A DNA stretch of 64,000 nucleotides from Nitrospina sp052156635 (lineage in GTDB: Bacteria; Nitrospinota; Nitrospinia; Nitrospinales; Nitrospinaceae): the NCBI RefSeq assembly GCF_052156635.1, contig NZ_JBQKUO010000003.1, positions 434,001 to 498,000 of the forward strand, written 5' to 3'. The position numbers and the translations under genes were made by a program. The notes beneath the pieces are model-generated. The model made no database searches. It worked only from the letters and a program-made list of their open reading frames with translations, and had not been told where the DNA came from. Of the stretch, positions 58,553 to 64,000 are shown one piece after another (within the stretch, counting starts at the first letter, position 1; the number at the start of each line of letters is the position of its first letter).

Positions 58553-60079
58553 ATGGAACAAAAATCGGTATTCCGCCAGCTTCTTTCCGCAGGCCTGTGG
58601 GTCTCCGGAGGCGTCCTGCTGGGCCGCATGGCTGGGTTCGTGCGTGAGATCGCCATCGCCTCGCAATTCGGTGTCTCGGAGGACGCGGACGTGGTGTTGT
58701 TCGCTCTCACCCTGCCGGATTTCCTGATCAGCATCCTTCTGGGAGGCGCGCTGGCGGCCGCGCTCATACCCCAGTACCAGAGCCACACGCAAAAAGAGAA
58801 AAACGCCCTGCTCCTGCAGTCGGGTGCGGTGGTCGGGCTCATGTTCGTGGTGCTGGCGCTGGGACTGATCGGCGCCGCCGAATTCGTGGTCGCCGTGTTC
58901 GCACCGGGGTTCGAAGCCGAGGCGGCACGCAAGGGAGAGTCCCTGCTGTCCATCGTGCTGTGGCTGTTGCCGCTCACCGCACTGGCCGGGGTGACCACGG
59001 GGTTCCTGCAGGCACAGGGGCATTTCGCCGTGCCGGCACTGGGCACACTGATCTTCAACCTCACCCTGATCGGAGCGTTGTGGGGATTCCTGGACGGACC
59101 CAACGGCCTTGTTCTGTTCGCCGGGGCGATGATCGTGGGTGGACTCCTCCGCCTGCTGTCGCAGGTGCTGTGCCTGCCGAAGTACGGCGTGATGCAGGGC
59201 ACGGCGCCGGGGTGGTGGATCGATAAAGATCTCCTGCTCCGCTACGTGCAGGCGTTGGGTGCGGGAAGCCTGTTGTTCCTGCTGCCGGTGATCGCCCGTG
59301 CGCTGGCGTCGCTGGAAGGACCCGGCGGGTTCGCATCGCTCAACTACGCAACCAAGCTGATCGACCTGCCGATGGGCGTCGGCCTCGGCGTGTTCTCCGT
59401 AGTATTGCTGCCAAAGATGTCCGAGTGCTTCGCCCAGGGACGCGATGAAGAGGGCGTGTCGCTGGCTCGCAACGGCGTGCTCGGCATCTTCGCCATCTCG
59501 TACACATTGATCCTGATTTTCGCGTGGTGGGGCGACGCATTGACGGAAATCGTTTACGGCTGGGGCGCGATGTCGGAACAGGATACGAAGGAGATCGCCT
59601 TCCTCGCCGCACTGGGCATGACGCTGCTTCCGGCACAGGGTGCGGCCACGCTTCTGGCCGCCACGGCGAATGCCAGAAAAGACACGGCGCTGGCCTTCCG
59701 TTCCAGCGTGGGGGGTCTGGTGGTGTTTCTGCCGGTGGCCTGGTTCGGCGCCAGCGCCTTCGGCCTGACGGGCATCGTTGGAGCCCTCATCCTCACCTAC
59801 TGGGTGGTCATGGTGTATCAATCGATTCTGTTGAACCGGCGCCATGGCATTCGCCTGCTGGACGGCCCGCTGGCCCTGGACCTGCTGCGCATCGTCCTCG
59901 TCGGCCCGCTGACCCTGGCCCCGTTCGCATTGGCCACCACCGCTCTGGAATCCGGCCTGCCCGGTATTTTGCTGTTTGCGTCGCTGGCCGGAGTGACCCT
60001 GCTGTTTGCCAGCGGTGCGGCGATCCCGCGCTACCGCGAGTATTTGATCAACCGATTGCGTCCGCGTCCGGACGCCTGA
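58553..60079 (+). CDS. murJ: MurJ/MviN-like lipid flippase
   Basis: A 508-residue, about 14-helix protein of the MOP superfamily MurJ branch, which flips lipid II or a related lipid-linked saccharide to the periplasm. The N-terminal block GVLLGRMAGFVREIAIASQFGVSEDADVVLFALTLPDFLISILLGGALAAALIPQY is the MviN/MurJ signature, with the conserved Arg residues of the cavity. Its neighbours (an initiating sugar transferase and two polytopic proteins) suggest a role in exporting a specific glycan rather than, or in addition to, peptidoglycan; the true housekeeping murJ may be elsewhere. There are 11 nt to the sugar transferase gene. Confidence 0.88.
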   Translation: MEQKSVFRQLLSAGLWVSGGVLLGRMAGFVREIAIASQFGVSEDADVVLFALTLPDFLISILLGGALAAALIPQYQSHTQKEKNALLLQSGAVVGLMFVVLALGLIGAAEFVVAVFAPGFEAEAARKGESLLSIVLWLLPLTALAGVTTGFLQAQGHFAVPALGTLIFNLTLIGALWGFLDGPNGLVLFAGAMIVGGLLRLLSQVLCLPKYGVMQGTAPGWWIDKDLLLRYVQALGAGSLLFLLPVIARALASLEGPGGFASLNYATKLIDLPMGVGLGVFSVVLLPKMSECFAQGRDEEGVSLARNGVLGIFAISYTLILIFAWWGDALTEIVYGWGAMSEQDTKEIAFLAALGMTLLPAQGAATLLAATANARKDTALAFRSSVGGLVVFLPVAWFGASAFGLTGIVGALILTYWVVMVYQSILLNRRHGIRLLDGPLALDLLRIVLVGPLTLAPFALATTALESGLPGILLFASLAGVTLLFASGAAIPRYREYLINRLRPRPDA

Positions 60080-60090
60080 CCCGGAGTGCT

Positions 60091-60648
60091 ATGAAACGCC
60101 TGTTCGACCTGACCGCCAGCCTGTTTGCCCTGACTTTTCTATGGCCGGTTTTTCTTGCGGTGGCCGTGGCCATCCGGCTGGATTCGGCGGGCGGCATTTT
60201 CTATTGCCAGGAACGGGTGGGGCTGGGAGGACGCTCCTTTCTCATGTACAAGTTCCGCACCATGGTGGCGGACGCGGACCAGGTGGGGTCGCACCAGACC
60301 GCCTTCGGCGACCCGCGCATCACATCGGTCGGGGTTTTTCTGCGCAAGACCAGCCTCGATGAGTTGCCGCAGCTGCTGAACGTGGTGACCGGCGACATGA
60401 GCCTGGTAGGCCCGCGACCGGACGTGCCCGCCCAACGCAGCGATTACACGGAGGAACAATGGACGAAGCGGACTTCCGTGCTTCCCGGCATCACCGGCCT
60501 GGCGCAGGCAACGAAGCGGTCGCTTGCCACACCACAGGAACGGTTGGCGCTGGATCTCGAATACGTCGACCACCAATCTTTTTGGTTTGATATGAAGATC
60601 ATTCTCCTTACAATCAAGCAGGTTCTGAAAATCAAAAGCGCCAGCTGA
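60091..60648 (+). CDS. initiating sugar-phosphate transferase (polyprenyl-phosphate, WcaJ/WbaP-like)
   Basis: A 185-residue monotopic transferase that attaches the first sugar-phosphate to undecaprenyl phosphate. An N-terminal re-entrant hydrophobic helix (about 5-30) precedes VFYCQERVGLGGRSFLMYKFRTM-type sequence, then RKTSLDELPQLLNVVTGDMSLVGPRPD and PGITGLAQAT, the standard bacterial sugar transferase motifs with catalytic Asp-Glu (SLDELPQ). It corresponds to the small, catalytic-domain-only form. The start is the ATG at 60091; a longer frame back to 59524 runs through murJ. It begins a glycan chain likely flipped by the upstream MurJ-like protein. Confidence 0.9.
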   Translation: MKRLFDLTASLFALTFLWPVFLAVAVAIRLDSAGGIFYCQERVGLGGRSFLMYKFRTMVADADQVGSHQTAFGDPRITSVGVFLRKTSLDELPQLLNVVTGDMSLVGPRPDVPAQRSDYTEEQWTKRTSVLPGITGLAQATKRSLATPQERLALDLEYVDHQSFWFDMKIILLTIKQVLKIKSAS

Positions 60649-60741
60649 ACCAACCGAATGCGCCATGCCCGACCCCCGGCATGAAACAGACTCAAAATCC
60701 GGGTTATTTCTAACCTGCTTTCACCACCGGTCCGGACTGAC

Positions 60742-62505
60742 TTGACCTCTTCACCTGCCACATCTCAACCCTGGAAAGAGTATGCAGGCCTCACCGGCGT
60801 CGCCCTGCTCGCGCACGGGCTGGTGCTGGTCAACGATGGCAACTACGCCGATGGCTGGCTGTTCAACTTCTTCGCCGAGCAGGGCGACTGGGACCGGATG
60901 AAAGCCATGTGGTACGAGATCGGGAGGCCGCTGGCCTACTGGTGGGTGTCCCTGCCGTTTGAAAATTTTTTCAACATTTACCTGTTCAAGTTTCTATCCT
61001 TACTCCCCCTTGTGCTGGTGAGCTTCATCCAGTTCCATTTCCTGCACCGGTTCACACCCTTGTCCCGAAAAACCGCATGGTTCGTCGCCGCCTTCACGTT
61101 GTGCTGGCCGTTTTACCACATGATCGTGTGGGGCGCGTTTTCCGATCACATCCCGCCGGTGCTGTTCTTCGGCGGCTGGCTGTTGTACTTCCTTCATCTC
61201 GAGAAAAACGGGAACCTGTTTTTGAAAGGAGCTTCGATCGCGCTCCTTTTCGTTTCGTATTTCTATCAGGCGTTTCTGGTGTTTCATTGCGTGATCGTCC
61301 TCGTCCTGTTTGCGTACACGATGGGCTACCCGCCGCGTCCGGCATGGCCGGAGATCCGGCGGCACTTTCCCGGTTTCCTGAAAACGCACTGGGCGATTGT
61401 GCTCGTGCCCTTCGTTTTCTTTTTTGCCAAGCCGTACCTGTTTCCCGTGGTCGGCCGGTACGCTGGGTATTACAGCATCGACTTCCTGTCGCTCAAGACG
61501 CTGGCGTTTTTTGCGGGAAGCATGGCCAACGCGCTGTTCGCTCCCATCATCGGGCTGGGGGCGTATTATGCCTCGGTTCCCCTGCTGTTGATCGTCCTTG
61601 CCGTCGCGTACCGCCTCTATAAAAAAAAGAACACCGGGTTTGGAATGGTGCCCTCCGCACGCCTTGGATGGTATCTGGCGGTGGGGTTGGTGTTGATCGC
61701 CTCCCTCGCTTACGCGCACGCGGCCAATCACAAGATGGGCATGCTGCTGTCGTACCAGGCCCGGCACAACCGGCAAATGGGGCTCGGTGCGGCGTTTCTG
61801 ACCCTGGCGATGATCGGCTACATCGGCAACCGGTACGCGCATCTCCGCTGGCCGCTTGCACGCTTTCTGGGTTTTTCCGCATTGGGGGTCCTGGTATTCA
61901 TAAATATCAGCATCTATCTCACCCAGCAGGCGCACTGGGCCAAGAACCAGGCGGTGATTCACCAGTTGAAACAACACGAACCGCTTCCCGGTATCGGCAT
62001 GTATTTCATGACCAACCACCTGCCGATGGGCATGGGCGTGGATTACCATTACACCGAGGTGTCGCTGACGCTCAACGCCGCCTGGAGAGGGGAGCGCTTC
62101 ATCGGTGTACCGCCTTACCTGCAGAAACGGCGTTACGACCGCGAATGGGTGGGCATCGTGCTGAACGAACTCAAGCAGGGAAACAATCCCCTGCCCGCCT
62201 CCGACGCGTATCTGAACGAACCCATCGCCCGCACCGCCATCGCCCGGCGCATGGAAGCGGAGTGGGAAAAGGGGTTGGGGTTTCGTGCCGGGTCAAAGAA
62301 TTACCGGCCGGGTGGGTGCCTGGGTGAAGTCATCGTTCACCCCAGGGAAGACATGGCGGAACCGCTCGTCGCGCTTCGTTACTTGTGGAAACGCATGACG
62401 GCACCGGAACGCCTGCCCGCACTGTACGATCGCCTCGCCGCAGTCGATTTAAAACCATTGGGCATCGACGCCACCGGCCAGTTGTGCCCGTTAGAGGGAA
62501 CGTGA
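60742..62505 (+). CDS. polytopic membrane protein (GT-C-like), paralogue of 62544
   Basis: A 587-residue membrane protein with about ten helices in the first 400 residues and a soluble, probably periplasmic C-terminus of about 190 residues. The N-terminal GLTGVALLAHGLVLVNDGNYADGWLFNFFAEQGDWDRMKAMWYEIGRPLAYW has acidic loops after helix 1 like those of GT-C glycosyltransferases. It starts at TTG 60742, since no ATG is well placed, and is weakly supported by its distance from the previous gene (93 nt). A role in glycan assembly is inferred from neighbours; no catalytic motif is certain. Confidence 0.7.
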   Translation: MTSSPATSQPWKEYAGLTGVALLAHGLVLVNDGNYADGWLFNFFAEQGDWDRMKAMWYEIGRPLAYWWVSLPFENFFNIYLFKFLSLLPLVLVSFIQFHFLHRFTPLSRKTAWFVAAFTLCWPFYHMIVWGAFSDHIPPVLFFGGWLLYFLHLEKNGNLFLKGASIALLFVSYFYQAFLVFHCVIVLVLFAYTMGYPPRPAWPEIRRHFPGFLKTHWAIVLVPFVFFFAKPYLFPVVGRYAGYYSIDFLSLKTLAFFAGSMANALFAPIIGLGAYYASVPLLLIVLAVAYRLYKKKNTGFGMVPSARLGWYLAVGLVLIASLAYAHAANHKMGMLLSYQARHNRQMGLGAAFLTLAMIGYIGNRYAHLRWPLARFLGFSALGVLVFINISIYLTQQAHWAKNQAVIHQLKQHEPLPGIGMYFMTNHLPMGMGVDYHYTEVSLTLNAAWRGERFIGVPPYLQKRRYDREWVGIVLNELKQGNNPLPASDAYLNEPIARTAIARRMEAEWEKGLGFRAGSKNYRPGGCLGEVIVHPREDMAEPLVALRYLWKRMTAPERLPALYDRLAAVDLKPLGIDATGQLCPLEGT

Positions 62506-62543
62506 CTTATGTTCTATTCCGGTTCCATGAACAGGAAACAACC

Positions 62544-64000
62544 GTGAACGTTTCCGGCTCAACCGAAACCACGCACTGCCGCTACCTGTGGAGCCTCGCC
62601 GCGCTGGGCGCCGTCGCCCACGGTCTGCTCCTGGTGAACGACGGCATCTTCCTCGACGACTGGTTTCTGTGGCTCCAGATTTTTGAAAACGACTGGGCGG
62701 GCTTCGAGAAATTCTGGCGCGACCTCGGGCACCGTCACCTCATCCCCTTTTACGACCTGATGTACAGCAGTTCCGCCGCGCTGTTGCTGCAGGGATTCCT
62801 CCAGGCCGCGTCGCTGATCCTCATGGCGCTCAGCCTGTTCGTCATCTACACGCGCACCCTGCACCTGCCGCCCATGGCCGCGTGGTTCGCCGCGGCGTTT
62901 GCGCTCACCTATCCGTTTTTCTGGATCTCGGTGCACCACCTGACCATGCACTACACGGTGAGCATGGGCCTGTTCTGCCTCGGCTGGGCGCTGGTTTTCA
63001 ACTGGCAGACACACCGCATTGTGAAAGTGCCCGTTGTCGTTCTTCTGCTCGGTTTGTCCATGTACACCTACAACTCGCTGCTCGCGTTTTATTTCGGGTT
63101 CGTGGCGCTGGCGTGGTACGGAACGCAGGTGCGGGAAGGCCGCCTGCAGGCACCCTTCATCTCCACCCTGCTTCCCTTTGCGCGCCGGTGGTGGCCCATG
63201 TTCTTATTTCCCTTTGTCGTGTACGTGTTGAAGCGGAAGCTGTCGCCGCCCGGCGGCTTCAACCAGAACTACAACGAGCTCATCTTTTTCACCAAACCGT
63301 TCGGCGAAGCGGTCGGGACCTTCTTTTACATCATGCAGAGGAACCTGGTCGGAGCGGTGCGGGAGACCATCCGCATCTTCCGCCAGTTTCCGGGGTGGTA
63401 CTGGCTGGTGTTCGCGCTGGTGGTGTGGGGCGTGGTGACGCTCTGGAAACGGCGCGGCGCCGAGGCGAATCGCGCGACACTCCCAACCGGCTGGTTGAAC
63501 GCGCGGCTCGTCATCGTGGTGGCGGTGCTGCTGACGCTCAGCATCGCGCCCTACGCCATGGTCGGCAAAGGGGTCTATTCCGAGTGGGGTTATCGCCACA
63601 CGTTCCTGATGTCGATTCCGCTGGGGCTGTGCTGGGTGCTGATCCTCGCCGCCCTGCCGCGCTTTTTTCCGAAACTGCCGCCGCAGTTTACGGGCGTCGC
63701 ACTGAGCGTGTTCCTCATCCTTTTCACCTGCGGCCTCGTCTACAAGTACAACAAGATGCTGGTGCGCAGCGCCGTCGATCATGCCACCATTGAAAGCTTG
63801 AAGTCACAGTCGCCGCCCGCCGCCGGGACTTTGTTGTTCTTCGAGACGCCGCTGTACACCAAACGCGACGTGTACCGCCGGTATGAGTTGTCGGGACTGC
63901 TCTACCGCGCTTACGGCGGGTTGAAATGGTACGCCGTGCATGACCGGAACGCGCGCACCGAAGCTCACATCGAACAATTCATCCAGCAGGGACGGGAATT
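62544..64000 (+). CDS. polytopic membrane protein, paralogue of 60742, 3' end outside window
   Basis: About 485 residues are visible before the window ends. It begins at GTG 62544, after a 13-codon mini-frame (62509-62547) whose TGA overlaps the GTG. ALGAVAHGLLLVNDGIFLDDWFLWLQIFENDWAGFEKFWRDLGHRHLIPF aligns with the start of the preceding protein (LAHGLVLVNDGNYADGWLFNFF), so the two are tandem duplicates. About ten membrane helices precede a soluble C-terminus (TLLFFETPLYTKRDVYRRYELSG). It probably works in the same glycan or lipid assembly step as its neighbour. Confidence 0.7.
   Translation, partial: MNVSGSTETTHCRYLWSLAALGAVAHGLLLVNDGIFLDDWFLWLQIFENDWAGFEKFWRDLGHRHLIPFYDLMYSSSAALLLQGFLQAASLILMALSLFVIYTRTLHLPPMAAWFAAAFALTYPFFWISVHHLTMHYTVSMGLFCLGWALVFNWQTHRIVKVPVVVLLLGLSMYTYNSLLAFYFGFVALAWYGTQVREGRLQAPFISTLLPFARRWWPMFLFPFVVYVLKRKLSPPGGFNQNYNELIFFTKPFGEAVGTFFYIMQRNLVGAVRETIRIFRQFPGWYWLVFALVVWGVVTLWKRRGAEANRATLPTGWLNARLVIVVAVLLTLSIAPYAMVGKGVYSEWGYRHTFLMSIPLGLCWVLILAALPRFFPKLPPQFTGVALSVFLILFTCGLVYKYNKMLVRSAVDHATIESLKSQSPPAAGTLLFFETPLYTKRDVYRRYELSGLLYRAYGGLKWYAVHDRNARTEAHIEQFIQQGRE

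Overview
The window is 64 kb of a GC-rich, gene-dense Gram-negative chromosome. Signs of an outer membrane are a TonB-dependent receptor, an OprD-type porin and heptose-type sugar genes. A DabA-type inorganic-carbon pump, a siroheme nitrite reductase with a formate/nitrite-family channel, and betaine transport and methylation genes together suggest a marine, autotrophic, nitrite-using bacterium. A Nitrospina-like nitrite oxidiser (Nitrospinota) fits best, but that is inference: no rRNA gene or nitrite oxidoreductase gene is present. There are no CRISPR arrays, no recognisable transposases and no integrase.

Layout. (1) 1-5.3 kb holds housekeeping genes: an ABC ATPase cut by the window edge, purD, a zinc-ribbon membrane protein, an isoaspartyl peptidase/asparaginase, tRNA-Thr(CGT) and an OprD-like porin. 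(2) 5.4-7.2 kb is tRNA-Thr(TGT) followed by a strikingly AT-rich islet with two non-household genes, one HEPN/MltR-like. (3) 7.2-18.5 kb is one rightward block: a winged-helix regulator, DabA, then Mrp/Mbh-type subunits E, F, G, MbhD/E, B, C and D plus separate ND5 (NuoL)- and ND4 (NuoM)-like proteins. It looks like a large cation-coupled inorganic-carbon uptake machine. (4) 18.5-34.3 kb, leftward, is a complete staphyloferrin B-type siderophore locus in the same gene order as Staphylococcus aureus sbnA-H. It is preceded by a TonB-dependent transducer-receptor, FecR and FecI, and a near-consensus promoter overlapped by a Fur-box-like site. (5) 34.4-41.3 kb holds a methyltransferase, a GlcG/HbpS-like protein, a BCCT osmolyte transporter with a sarcosine/dimethylglycine-type methyltransferase, and a NarL-type two-component system.

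(6) 41.3-54.2 kb is a divergent biosynthetic locus of unknown product. The leftward arm encodes a deoxyhypusine-synthase-like protein, two nucleotidyltransferases (one fused to a PfkB kinase), a GmhA-like isomerase, a GT2 glycosyltransferase, two membrane proteins and a B12-binding radical SAM protein. The rightward arm encodes two related radical SAM proteins, a Nudix hydrolase and an orphan E1 alpha/beta thiamine-diphosphate enzyme. (7) 54.2-58.5 kb has a repeat-rich spacer, nirA with an FNT nitrite channel, and small membrane proteins. (8) 58.5-64 kb is an envelope polysaccharide segment: MurJ-like flippase, initiating sugar transferase, and two paralogous polytopic membrane proteins, the last cut by the window end.

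The most notable systems are the sbn-type siderophore cluster transplanted into a Gram-negative FecIR/TonB setting, with a predicted RNA stem hiding the sbnA ribosome-binding site; the DabA plus full Mrp/complex-I-like array; and the uncharacterised radical SAM / E1 / nucleotide-sugar locus.
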